Positions 41,568 to 49,232 of a stretch of DNA of 64,000 nucleotides are shown piece after piece; positions within the stretch are counted from its first letter, which is position 1; the number at the start of each line of letters is the position of its first letter. Location of the stretch: the NCBI RefSeq assembly GCF_007990775.1, contig NZ_BJXB01000010.1:1-64000 (forward strand), given 5' to 3'. Both the position numbers and the translations under genes were made by a program. The notes beneath the pieces are model-generated. The model ran no database searches. It was not told where the DNA came from and was given only the letters and a program-made list of their open reading frames with translations. The stretch is from Deinococcus cellulosilyticus NBRC 106333 = KACC 11606 (GTDB lineage Bacteria; Deinococcota; Deinococci; Deinococcales; Deinococcaceae).

Positions 41568-41732
41568 ATGTCTGATCTGGAAAATCCTGGCCAGCGCTCC
41601 ATGTCTGCAAACAATGAAAAGAACAGGCAAAACAATCTGTATGCCAAACCTGCTCTGGAACGCATGGGTCAGTGGCAGACCATCACCGGTTCAGTGGGTG
41701 TGTGCAATCCACTGGAGGACCCTGATTGCTGA
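41568..41732 (+). CDS. RiPP-precursor-like peptide, YxxPxLxxxGxW family (copy 3)
   Basis: A 54-residue peptide with GAGGAGG ahead of the ATG. Residues 25-36 read YAKPALERMGQW, then TITG and a C-terminal SVGVCNPLEDPDC. If cleavage follows TG, the 13-residue core would have Glu9 for a Ser1-Glu9 ring and two cysteines, which fits lasso geometry on paper but is speculative. The stop codon overlaps the next ATG (TGATG), so the peptide is translationally coupled to the FG-GAP lipoprotein. No maturation enzymes are nearby. TATGAT at 41479-41484 may be its -10 element. Confidence 0.65.
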   Translation: MSDLENPGQRSMSANNEKNRQNNLYAKPALERMGQWQTITGSVGVCNPLEDPDC

Positions 41733-44029
41733 TGCGCACGAAACTTGCTCTTACCGGTCTGATGCTGACAGCTTTGCTGTCAGCATGTTCTTCCACTCAG
41801 CACCCCGTATCCCAGCAACCTGCTGAACGCTTCAAGGTTCTGGGAACCATCGATCTGCCCGTTGGCATTCAGGCAGGGATTCAGCCCCAGAGCTTCACGG
41901 TGGCCAGCCTCCAGTTGAAAGTCGGAACCACCAGTCACGTGGATTACAACGGTTACCGATACATCAACACCACCTACGAGATTCGCAATGCCAGCAGTGC
42001 TGGAACCCCCAGTCCCACCCCCAAAACCAACGTGACTTTTCTGGCGGTGGACACCACCAACACCCTCAATGACACGGCTGTGCGCATCCTCAAGAAATCC
42101 GACAACACGGATGCCAATCCTGCCCTGGCCACCCAGGTGGTGCCTGCCGGAAACATCACCACCGGACCTGCCCTGGCCAGTGCCCAGAGCATGCAGGTCT
42201 TCACCTCTGACGAGACCGGCAGCCTGACGGGACTTCCTGCGCACATTCAGAAAGTCTTCGGTTACGGCTTTGTGGTGGATAAAGTGGGGGGAGGTCGCAC
42301 CCTCGATGCCAACCCCGCAGTCAACAATTACCAGGGAACCCTGACCCTGTCCGTCAAAGTTCCGCTGCAAAACCCCATTGCCAACACCCCCCACATCCTG
42401 ACCCTTTCCATGATCTATGTGGAAGACAGCGTGACCCAGGTGACCGAATCTGCAGAGGAGCAGGCCCTGGGCAACTCCGGTCTGGCTGCACGGGTCACTG
42501 CTGCCGGGGCCAGTCGAGTCAATGTGTTCCCGGGCAGCACCTACAACGGCACCAAACGCACCATCTGCAGTGTGCCGGTCAGCAACACGGTGAGCCCCAG
42601 TTACCTGATCAACCAGGAGAACCGGGTGACCACCTTCACCCCCAACATCACCAGCCTGGCCAGCAAGTCCAGTGCGGTCAATGCCACACTGGGATACTGT
42701 GACGATGTGGTGCCCACACTGTCTGGCAGCACCCCGCAGAACCAGCTGGTGATCCACGCCTTCCAGACTGGCAAACGCCTGACCAGCAAGAACAGCAGCA
42801 ATGCAGGCACCTTCAGCCAGACCGGACAGAATTGGACCTACACCCCCACTGTGGGTGGAGCGTTCAAACCCGGTGAAGTGGTGGAAGTGACTGTGGTGGG
42901 GGGCACCACCCTCAACAGCAGTTCCCGCCGCTTCCGGGTGGCAGGAGCAGCGGAAGGGGCTGCCGGATACAACACACCTGCCACCTACACCGAGGCCAAC
43001 AGTGCCCAGCAGGTGCGTTTTGGCGATGTGGATGGTGACGGGGATGTGGACATTGTGACCGGCCACAGTTCCACAGGCATTGGTGTGCACAAAAACAACG
43101 GCAACGGCACCTTCGCAGCCCGGGTGGATTATGCCGCCACGGGTACCCCACAGGGCATCGAACTGGGAGACATTGACAACGACGGTGACCTTGATGTGGC
43201 GGTGGGCAACAACGGCAACTGTGGTCCCTGCACCCTCTCCGTCCTGATCAACAATGGCTCTGGCGTGTACACTGCAGGAACGTCCCTGACCACCACGGGT
43301 GCAGGAGGTTCCTTCGGAAGCAGCACCCTGGGCGTCAACCTTGGGGACTTCAACAACGACGGCAATCTGGACCTCGCTGGAGCATCCAACCAGTACGTGA
43401 CCGTGTGGCAGGGCAACGGAGACGGCACCTTCTCCAACCGTCAGGACCTCTTCATTGATGGCAGTGCAACTGCCAGCAACATTGGTATTGGCGACCTGAA
43501 CAACGACGGCTACATGGACATGGTGGCCACCACTTCCAGCTTCAATAAACTGAGTGTCTACATCAACAAAGCAGATGGGACCGTGGGCTTCAACACCCGC
43601 GTGGACTACAATGCAGGACCCAACGTGCGTGGTGTCGCAATGGGAGACCTGAACAAAGACGGCAAGCTGGATGTGATCACCGGACACATTGAAAACACCA
43701 ACGGTTTCACCGTGTACCTCGGCAATGGCAACGGCACCCTGGCAACAGGGACCACCACCGATACCGCAGGGTTTCCCCACAACCAGATGACCCTGGGAGA
43801 CATCAACGGAGATGGCAACCTCGATCTGATTGTTGCCAATCCCACCATCACCCCCAACACGGGATTCACCTACTACCTGGGGACCGGCAATGGAACCTTC
43901 GGGACCGGTGTTTTCCATGCCCTCAGTGCAAACACCCGTGGTGTTGCGGTGGGTGACCTGAACGGTGACGGTAAGCTGGATGTGGCTGCCACCAACTCCT
44001 CAGTGCTGAACATCTACCTCAAGAAGTAA
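41732..44029 (+). CDS. FG-GAP / VCBS beta-propeller lipoprotein
   Basis: The 765-residue lipoprotein (lipobox LLSAC, C19) has a beta-rich N-terminal half and, from about residue 425, seven FG-GAP repeats of the type LGDIDNDGDLDV with Ca2+-binding D-x-D-x-D-G loops, enough for a complete seven-bladed propeller. Such proteins usually bind ligands at the cell surface. ATG 41732 overlaps the stop of the peptide gene; a TTG at 41726 behind GGAGGA is an alternative start. A terminator follows. Coupling to a RiPP-like peptide is unusual. Confidence 0.88.
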   Translation: MRTKLALTGLMLTALLSACSSTQHPVSQQPAERFKVLGTIDLPVGIQAGIQPQSFTVASLQLKVGTTSHVDYNGYRYINTTYEIRNASSAGTPSPTPKTNVTFLAVDTTNTLNDTAVRILKKSDNTDANPALATQVVPAGNITTGPALASAQSMQVFTSDETGSLTGLPAHIQKVFGYGFVVDKVGGGRTLDANPAVNNYQGTLTLSVKVPLQNPIANTPHILTLSMIYVEDSVTQVTESAEEQALGNSGLAARVTAAGASRVNVFPGSTYNGTKRTICSVPVSNTVSPSYLINQENRVTTFTPNITSLASKSSAVNATLGYCDDVVPTLSGSTPQNQLVIHAFQTGKRLTSKNSSNAGTFSQTGQNWTYTPTVGGAFKPGEVVEVTVVGGTTLNSSSRRFRVAGAAEGAAGYNTPATYTEANSAQQVRFGDVDGDGDVDIVTGHSSTGIGVHKNNGNGTFAARVDYAATGTPQGIELGDIDNDGDLDVAVGNNGNCGPCTLSVLINNGSGVYTAGTSLTTTGAGGSFGSSTLGVNLGDFNNDGNLDLAGASNQYVTVWQGNGDGTFSNRQDLFIDGSATASNIGIGDLNNDGYMDMVATTSSFNKLSVYINKADGTVGFNTRVDYNAGPNVRGVAMGDLNKDGKLDVITGHIENTNGFTVYLGNGNGTLATGTTTDTAGFPHNQMTLGDINGDGNLDLIVANPTITPNTGFTYYLGTGNGTFGTGVFHALSANTRGVAVGDLNGDGKLDVAATNSSVLNIYLKK

Positions 44030-44046
44030 CCCGAATCAAGCCTCAG

Positions 44047-44077
44047 AACTCCTCCGAGATGATCGGGGGAGTTTTTG
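44047..44077 (+). terminator. Terminator after the FG-GAP lipoprotein
   Basis: ACTCCTCCGA (44048-44057) pairs with TCGGGGGAGT (44063-44072) with one wobble pair and is followed by TTTTTG. Confidence 0.85.
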
Positions 44078-44100
44078 TTCTGGCTGGGCGGTTTGAACCA

Positions 44101-45093
44101 TCAAGAACTGCCCTTGTGCTGCTCAAAATGCTGGAGGGCTTTCACTTCAGCAGTCTGGAACACCACGGATAAGTTTCGCAGAGCCTGCAATCGGCGCTGA
44201 ACATGGACATGCTTCCAGACTGAACTGTCTTCAGGGACCTGCTGAAGGAGGGCCAGGGCTCTTTCACGGGAGGCCCGACTGCTGCCACAGAAATCCAGCA
44301 GCAGTTCCACAGCAGGAACAGAATTGATCGATTTCACAGGAATTCTTTCCAGAGCTTCCACAGCAAAAACCAGATCGGACAGGGTATCATCTGCAGGCAA
44401 GAACATCCATTTGCCTTTTGACCACTCCAGAAAACGTTCAGAAGGCATCGCTTCCCTCAGGGCACGGGGAATTTTGTTTGCAAGATGCCCCACAGCCCTG
44501 AGGTTGCGCTTCGCAACCACATACCTTGCCACATCAATCCTGTGCCCTGGCCCATACCCAAGGGTTTTGAGCATGCGTGCCGCACGTTCGCGCACCAGTG
44601 GATCTCTGGATTGCAGCAGGGGCACCAGGGCAGGTTTCAGATCGGCATGCAGGTGTTCTGCAAGGGTCAAGGTGAACAGGTGGGCCACGTCACGCCATGG
44701 ACTGGAAGGCAACACGTTCCACCAGTGCGGCAAAGCCAGCAGCCTGAGGAGGTCTTTTCTCAGGCGCTCCGGGTCTTCCTTGCCCCACTGACGCAAAGTG
44801 TGCAGGGTGCGGATGGCCACCCTCACGTCTCCAATGTGATGAAGGAGTGCAGTCAGTCTATCCCATTCCTGCATTCCTCTTCTGGAACGTCTGGTGAGAA
44901 TGCCCCGGACCTCAAATTCAGACCATTGTGGTTTCCTGTGGCTGGCCTGTTTTGCTCGTGAGGAATCCGCAATCTGGGCAGGGACAGAAGGTTCAGTTTG
45001 CTTTCGCTCAACGGGTGGGACAGATGCTGATCTGTCCCACCTTGCTGTACGGGCTTTTTGTGACATGCGCAGGAACAATTCCAGCCACTTCAT
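44101..45093 (-). CDS. HEAT-repeat-like protein facing a tRNA-like array (module 1)
   Basis: The 330-residue protein is all-helical with degenerate HEAT-like repeats. The segment PLVRERAARMLKTLGYGPGHRIDVARYVVAKRNL (about residues 183-216, written here only in part: LVRERAARMLKTLG, ARYVVAKRNL) is closely matched in the paralogue at 45348. I start it at ATG 45093 because TATAGT (45106-45101 on this strand) lies seven bases upstream; the longer frame would begin inside that element. Facing it across 70 bp is a tRNA-like array. HEAT proteins bind proteins or nucleic acids; a role in handling the adjacent RNAs is inference. Confidence 0.7.
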   Translation of the reverse strand: MKWLELFLRMSQKARTARWDRSASVPPVERKQTEPSVPAQIADSSRAKQASHRKPQWSEFEVRGILTRRSRRGMQEWDRLTALLHHIGDVRVAIRTLHTLRQWGKEDPERLRKDLLRLLALPHWWNVLPSSPWRDVAHLFTLTLAEHLHADLKPALVPLLQSRDPLVRERAARMLKTLGYGPGHRIDVARYVVAKRNLRAVGHLANKIPRALREAMPSERFLEWSKGKWMFLPADDTLSDLVFAVEALERIPVKSINSVPAVELLLDFCGSSRASRERALALLQQVPEDSSVWKHVHVQRRLQALRNLSVVFQTAEVKALQHFEQHKGSS

Positions 45094-45100
45094 GGTTTCC

Positions 45101-45157
45101 ACTATAGCTTTCCCACGGGATGCTGATGTTTCAAAAGGCCCGGAAATGTTTTATGTT
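45101..45157. promoter_or_regulatory. Divergent promoters of module 1
   Basis: Leftward, TATAGT (45106-45101) stands seven bases before the ATG of the HEAT-type gene. Rightward, TATGTT (45152-45157) stands six bases before the first base of tRNA-like 1. Both imply transcripts starting exactly at the gene. The same layout recurs at 46.35-46.39 kb. Confidence 0.5.
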
Positions 45158-45163
45158 GGAACA

Positions 45164-45235
45164 GGAACGGTGGTCCAATGGAAAGACAGCTGGACTCATC
45201 ATCCAGAAATGCAGGTTCAACCCCTGCCCGTTCCA
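45164..45235 (+). tRNA. tRNA-like gene 1, anticodon CAU
   Basis: Seven acceptor pairs are perfect (45164-45170 with 45228-45234). The anticodon arm CTGGA/TCCAG encloses CTCATCA, anticodon CAU at 45197-45199 with an unusual C at position 37. The T arm is GCAGG-TTCAACC-CCTGC. The D stem has only three pairs and the variable region four bases. No CCA is encoded. It could be Met or Ile2-like, but the C37 and short D stem set it apart from normal housekeeping tRNAs. Confidence 0.65.
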
Positions 45236-45306
45236 GGGGCGCTGATGCAACGGAAGCATGCATGACTACGGATCATGGTGTGTGGGTTCGAGTCCCACTC
45301 GTCCCT
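45236..45306 (+). tRNA. tRNA-like gene 2, anticodon ACG
   Basis: It starts on the base after tRNA-like 1 ends. Six of seven acceptor pairs form (45236-45241 with 45300-45305, one wobble), the D arm is ATGC/GCAT, the anticodon arm CATGA/TCATG with loop CTACGGA (anticodon ACG, 45268-45270), and the T arm GTGGG-TTCGAGT-CCCAC. Anticodon ACG would read arginine codons. No CCA is encoded; the discriminator is T. Confidence 0.65.
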
Positions 45307-45312
45307 GGGTTC

Positions 45313-45384
45313 TGGTGGGAAGGTGTATACGGATGCACATGGCCCTGCTAAGGCCAAGGCGGGGTTCGATCCCCCACCCACCAG
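45313..45384 (+). tRNA. tRNA-like gene 3, anticodon GCU, no long variable arm
   Basis: A perfect 7-bp acceptor stem (45313-45319 with 45377-45383), a D arm GTGT/GCAC, an anticodon arm TGGCC/GGCCA with loop CTGCTAA (anticodon GCU, 45347-45349) and a T loop TTCGATC. GCU is a serine anticodon, yet bacterial serine tRNAs need a long variable arm and this one has about three bases. Position 8 is A instead of U. It overlaps the 3' end of the HEAT-type gene on the other strand by 37 bases. Confidence 0.6.
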
Positions 45385-46340
45385 ATGCCCTGTTTCAGGT
45401 CCGAATGACGCTGCAGAAGGATTCTGGCCTGTTCTTGAAAAATGCCAGATTGAATGTAAATCTGATGCACCCTCTGAAAATCATAGGCTTCAGGAATGTG
45501 TTCCATGACCTCCATCAGGTAGCCAATGTCTGGCTGGTTGAAACGTTCCCTTTTTCGAGGATCTGGCCTGGAGGAACTCCACCTCGTGGGAAGTTCCCAG
45601 CTGGGAAAAATCACCCTCAGGGCCACAGCCATCTTGTTCCTCAGGTGAAAAATGCTCTTCAGGTGTCTGCGGGCCACCACATAAGCTGCAGTTTCACTGC
45701 GGCCTCTGGGTTGCCATCCGAGCGAGGTGAGTTTGCGGGCCACCTGTTCACGCACCGTCCAGTCATGGTGATACAGGAAGCCTTTCAGGTAGGTGTGGTA
45801 CCTGGGATCTCTGGAGTTCAGGGTCAGTTGTTTCAGGAAAACATGGGCTTCATCCATCTCTGCAAGAGTCATGTCAGGACGGCAGGTCACTGAGGGAAGC
45901 CACTGCAGGAAAGCTTCCAGTTGATGCTCTTTTCCCCAATCGCAGATGCGCTCCAGCATGGCAGCACGGGTCTCCAGGGAAAAATTCTCATGAAACAGCC
46001 TGAGAAGTTCTTCAAAATGCTCGGCTCTAAACGGGTGGGCATCCATGATGCCCTGTAGCAGAGCGGCTTCCACCATCATGCGCGCCCTTTCGGAGGGGAA
46101 GTGAACATTCAGCAAAATGAAGCGGTGGTTGTAGGGTCTCGCGCCAGACAGCAAAGCCATGCGGGCCACTGCATCCTGATGCAGGCCCCAGTTTGGAAGT
46201 CCTGAAGCCTGAATCAATTGCTCAATGAGGACAGACATCCGCAGATTTTGACCATCGGTCCCTTTGCTGATCAGGTCTCTGATGGCAAGATTCATTTCCG
46301 ACTTCTGGCGAAAATAATACATGTGTGAAGAAGGGTTCAC
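45348..46340 (-). CDS. HEAT-repeat-like protein facing a tRNA-like array (module 2)
   Basis: A 330-residue paralogue of the protein at 44101, sharing the pattern VRE-x-x-AR-x-L-x-x-LG, then AYVVARRHLK and NKMAVALR. It is all-helical. The start at GTG 46340 lies six bases after TAGCAT (46352-46347 on this strand); ATG 46322 is an alternative. The last twelve codons run into tRNA-like gene 3 on the opposite strand, so the present C terminus may be acquired. A second tRNA-like array begins 58 bp upstream on the other strand. Confidence 0.7.
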   Translation of the reverse strand: MNPSSHMYYFRQKSEMNLAIRDLISKGTDGQNLRMSVLIEQLIQASGLPNWGLHQDAVARMALLSGARPYNHRFILLNVHFPSERARMMVEAALLQGIMDAHPFRAEHFEELLRLFHENFSLETRAAMLERICDWGKEHQLEAFLQWLPSVTCRPDMTLAEMDEAHVFLKQLTLNSRDPRYHTYLKGFLYHHDWTVREQVARKLTSLGWQPRGRSETAAYVVARRHLKSIFHLRNKMAVALRVIFPSWELPTRWSSSRPDPRKRERFNQPDIGYLMEVMEHIPEAYDFQRVHQIYIQSGIFQEQARILLQRHSDLKQGIWWVGDRTPPWP

Positions 46341-46346
46341 CTTTCC

Positions 46347-46393
46347 ATGCTACAGGGTCTCCAAACAGAGGGCACCACAAAGCGTGCTAGAAT
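46347..46393. promoter_or_regulatory. Divergent promoters of module 2
   Basis: Leftward, TAGCAT (46352-46347) is six bases from the HEAT-type start codon. Rightward, TAGAAT (46388-46393) is five bases from tRNA-like gene 4. The arrangement copies module 1. Confidence 0.5.
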
Positions 46394-46398
46394 CACCG

Positions 46399-46469
46399 TG
46401 CAGGGTAGCTCAAAGGAAGAGCGCTGCCTCGCAGGGCAGAGGGTGCAGGTTCAAGTCCTGTGTCTGCCA
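46399..46469 (+). tRNA. tRNA-like gene 4, degenerate
   Basis: The D arm GCTC-AAAGGAA-GAGC and T arm GCAGG-TTCAAGT-CCTGT are canonical and position 8 is U. The acceptor stem has mismatches at the first and last pairs. The anticodon stem CTGCC/GGCAG encloses only six bases (TCGCAG), so a loop base is missing; the anticodon may be CGC. This looks like a decaying or repurposed tRNA. Confidence 0.5.
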
Positions 46470-46481
46470 CCTGGAGAGGCT

Positions 46482-46560
46482 GGAAACGCTGGTGTAACTG
46501 GAAGCACGCCTTCAACCTCAGACCGGAGTGCGGTGCGGGTTCGATTCCCGCCTGTTTCCA
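46482..46560 (+). tRNA. tRNA-like gene 5, abnormal anticodon region
   Basis: Seven acceptor pairs (GGAAACG with TGTTTCC), a D arm GTGT/GCAC like that of gene 3, and a T arm GCGGG-TTCGATT-CCCGC are clear. Between D and T arms lie 27 bases that do not fold into a standard 5-bp stem and 7-base loop; the best arm has an 11-base loop. Position 8 is not U. It may be a tRNA-shaped RNA without decoding function. Confidence 0.45.
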
Positions 46561-46604
46561 CCCTCAGGTGTTTTGTTTGTCAGCCCCTTTGAGCAGTCCA
46601 CAGA

Positions 46605-48041
46605 ATGGAATTGACTGTGAACCATGCCCCCCCTTTCACAGAAGAAGAATGGAACGCATGCATCCGGGTGCTCAAGGTGTTGGCCCGCGACCCTTTTTGC
46701 GGCCCGGACACCCAGACCCTGAAAACCCTGGTTGCCAAGATTTACAAGGTTGCCAAGAAAGAAATCCGGGCGCAGAACCAGCAGCAGATCCGTGCCCACG
46801 ATCAGGCCCTGCAGCAGAAAACGGTGGTGTTTCAGGTCAATGATGCTACCCTTCCCCTCGGGCAGCATGCTCTGCCCATGATGGCAACTGAAGTCCCTGG
46901 GACGGCAGCTTCAGGTGCCCCATCAGACACGGTGGGCGTTCGAATCCAGCCTGAACGCTGTTACATCTGCAAATCCTTTTACCATGAAGTGCACTTTTTC
47001 TATCACCTGCTCTGCCCGGAGTGCGCCCGTCTGAACCACCAGAAGCGCCAGCAACGGGCTGACCTCACGGGCCGCATTGCCCTGGTGACTGGAGGGCGCA
47101 TCAAGATCGGGTACCAGATGTGCCTCAGGCTGCTCAGGGATGGGGCAAGGGTGATTGTCACCACCCGTTTCCCAAAAGATGCCGTGAAACGCTTTGCAGA
47201 AGAAGAGGATTTTTCCTTGTGGTCAGAACGTCTGGAGGTGCACGGTCTGGATTTCCGCAATCTGGTGCAGCTTGAGGGGTTCATTCAGGACCTCAAGGCC
47301 AGACTGCCCCACCTGGACATCCTGATCAACAATGCCGCCCAGACGGTTCGGCGACCCGCCGAGTTCTACCAGCATCTGCTGCCTCTGGAAACCCTGCCTC
47401 TGGCCTCCCTTCCGCAGTCCTGGCAACAGGTGCTCAGAGGTCCGGATCAGAGGGTGGCCCTGGAACTTCTGGCCCCGCAACTGCCTGGTTCGAATCTGGC
47501 TCCTTTTTTCCCTGCAGGACAGCTGGACCAGGACGGTCAGCAGCTGGATTTCAGGCCGCAGAACAGCTGGACGGCAACCGCAGATCAGGTGAGTCCCCTG
47601 GAGATGCTGGAGGTGCAACTGGTCAGCAACGTGGCCCCATTCATGCTGGTGTCCCAGTTGCGGTCCCTGCTCAGGCAGTCTCCTTTTGAGCGCAAATTCA
47701 TTGTGAATGTCAGTGCCATGGAAGGCCAGTTCGCCCGTGAAAGCAAAACCGAGTTTCACCCGCACACCAACATGGCCAAGGCAGCCCTGAACATGCTGAC
47801 CCGCACCTCGGGACAGGATTATGCGAGAGACGGCATTTTCATGACCAGTGTGGACACCGGCTGGATCACCGAAGAAAACCCCCACCCCAAAAAGTCCCGT
47901 TTGCGAGAAGGAGGCTTTGTGACCCCTCTGGATGTCATCGATGGCATGGCCCGCATTTACGATCCCATTGTGCAGGGCTTGCAGACCGATCCCCCTCTCT
48001 CGGGCTGTTTTCTGAAAGATTACCGGCCCTACCCCTGGTGA
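46605..48041 (+). CDS. SDR-fold protein with N-terminal zinc-knuckle domain
   Basis: The 478-residue protein has a 110-residue N-terminal region, a CYIC...CPEC zinc-binding pair (about residues 122-145), then an SDR Rossmann domain (LVTGGRIKIGYQMC, INNAA). The catalytic YxxxK motif reads TNMAK, so the tyrosine is missing while the lysine stays. A 70-residue insertion separates the INNAA motif from the rest. Enzymatic reduction is therefore doubtful; the family may bind a nucleotide or nucleic acid. The gene is one base from the LRR gene, and a conventional SDR follows, so three proteins probably act together. Confidence 0.8.
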   Translation: MELTVNHAPPFTEEEWNACIRVLKVLARDPFCGPDTQTLKTLVAKIYKVAKKEIRAQNQQQIRAHDQALQQKTVVFQVNDATLPLGQHALPMMATEVPGTAASGAPSDTVGVRIQPERCYICKSFYHEVHFFYHLLCPECARLNHQKRQQRADLTGRIALVTGGRIKIGYQMCLRLLRDGARVIVTTRFPKDAVKRFAEEEDFSLWSERLEVHGLDFRNLVQLEGFIQDLKARLPHLDILINNAAQTVRRPAEFYQHLLPLETLPLASLPQSWQQVLRGPDQRVALELLAPQLPGSNLAPFFPAGQLDQDGQQLDFRPQNSWTATADQVSPLEMLEVQLVSNVAPFMLVSQLRSLLRQSPFERKFIVNVSAMEGQFARESKTEFHPHTNMAKAALNMLTRTSGQDYARDGIFMTSVDTGWITEENPHPKKSRLREGGFVTPLDVIDGMARIYDPIVQGLQTDPPLSGCFLKDYRPYPW

Positions 48042-48042
48042 G

Positions 48043-49206
48043 ATGATGGATGAATTTCAGATTCACTGCCCTGTTGATGAAGCCCAGACCGATCTGCCTT
48101 TTCCTGCCGACGAGCTTTTTCCTTTGCTGGAGCACCTGAAGAACAACCAGTCTTTTTCTGCACAGTTTCCCCGTGGAACGGTGACCGCAGATGGCAGGCT
48201 GGACCTCTGCAAACAGAATCTGGGGGTGGAAGGATGCAGGCAGGTGATGCAGGCCCTGAAGCACAATTCCAGCATTCACACCCTCCTGCTGGGCACGGAC
48301 GGCATTGGAGATGCTGGGGCGCAAATGGTGGCCGAGGTGGTCGCCCAGAATTCCACCCTGCACACCCTGTACCTGGGATGCAACCACATCACGGATGCGG
48401 GGACAGCACTGATCGCAGAGGCCCTGATGCAGCATGACCGCATTGAGGCCCTGTGGCTGAAACGCAATCCCATTGGACCACAGGGTGCAGAAAGCCTGGC
48501 CCGATTGCTGGAGAAAACCAGGACACTGAAGGTGCTCGATCTCGTGAATGCCATGGGGGACCCGTCAGGAATCGCCAAAATCATCTCGGTGCTCACCCAC
48601 AAAAACCGCACGGTCAGACGCCTGTACCTGGGAGGAAACAACCTCACTGCCCATGAAGCAGGTTTGCTGGCAGAAATGTTGCAAAAGAATCCAACCATTG
48701 AAGCCCTGATGCTCAATGTGGGCCGATTGCAAGACGAAGGGGCAGCCTTTCTTGCGGAGGCTCTGAGGCACAACACCACTTTGCGGGAACTGGGGCTTGC
48801 CAGCAATGGGATCGGTGCAAGAGGAGGCCGTCTGCTTTTTCGGGCATTGCGGCACCACCCCACACTGCAAGTGCTGGACCTGGGGTATGCCCCCTCAACC
48901 CGTGTGCTGGGGACCTCAGCCAACACCCTGACAGATCAGGTCACTGAAGATCTGGCCCTGCTTCTCGAACACAACCCAGTCCTCAAACACCTGAACCTGG
49001 CCAGAACAGGCCTGACGTTGCGAAGTCTGCCTGCATTGCAGGAGGCCCTGCAGAAAAACCACACCCTGCAGGAATTGCAGCTGGAGAAAGCTTTGCTTTT
49101 GCCCCTCAGGCCTTTCCTTGAGAGAAATGCACTGCAGACCAGCCCTGGAGGGCTCCCCGAAGAAGTCTTGCGCATCCGCAGTGTGTACCGCAGCAAGGTG
49201 CTGTGA
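48043..49206 (+). CDS. Leucine-rich-repeat protein, ribonuclease-inhibitor type
   Basis: The 387-residue protein consists of about nine RI-type leucine-rich repeats of about 28 residues (pattern LHTLYLGCNHITDAGTALIAEAL), with no signal peptide or membrane helix, so it should form a cytosolic horseshoe that binds a protein partner. Its ATG follows the stop of the SDR-like gene by one base. RI-type LRRs are typical of eukaryotes and of some bacteria with complex lifestyles. The partner may be one of the two SDR proteins encoded beside it. Confidence 0.88.
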   Translation: MMDEFQIHCPVDEAQTDLPFPADELFPLLEHLKNNQSFSAQFPRGTVTADGRLDLCKQNLGVEGCRQVMQALKHNSSIHTLLLGTDGIGDAGAQMVAEVVAQNSTLHTLYLGCNHITDAGTALIAEALMQHDRIEALWLKRNPIGPQGAESLARLLEKTRTLKVLDLVNAMGDPSGIAKIISVLTHKNRTVRRLYLGGNNLTAHEAGLLAEMLQKNPTIEALMLNVGRLQDEGAAFLAEALRHNTTLRELGLASNGIGARGGRLLFRALRHHPTLQVLDLGYAPSTRVLGTSANTLTDQVTEDLALLLEHNPVLKHLNLARTGLTLRSLPALQEALQKNHTLQELQLEKALLLPLRPFLERNALQTSPGGLPEEVLRIRSVYRSKVL

Positions 49207-49232
49207 GTCCTGCTGCACCCCAGAGGTGAACC

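Noticed and set aside
41780..43918. A 712-codon open frame opposite the FG-GAP lipoprotein
   Set aside because: It arises from the repetitive GC-rich propeller codons; composition is that of a shadow frame.
44485..44961. Frame opposite the HEAT-type gene of module 1
   Set aside because: No ribosome-binding site or motif; the leftward frame has a promoter and a paralogue.
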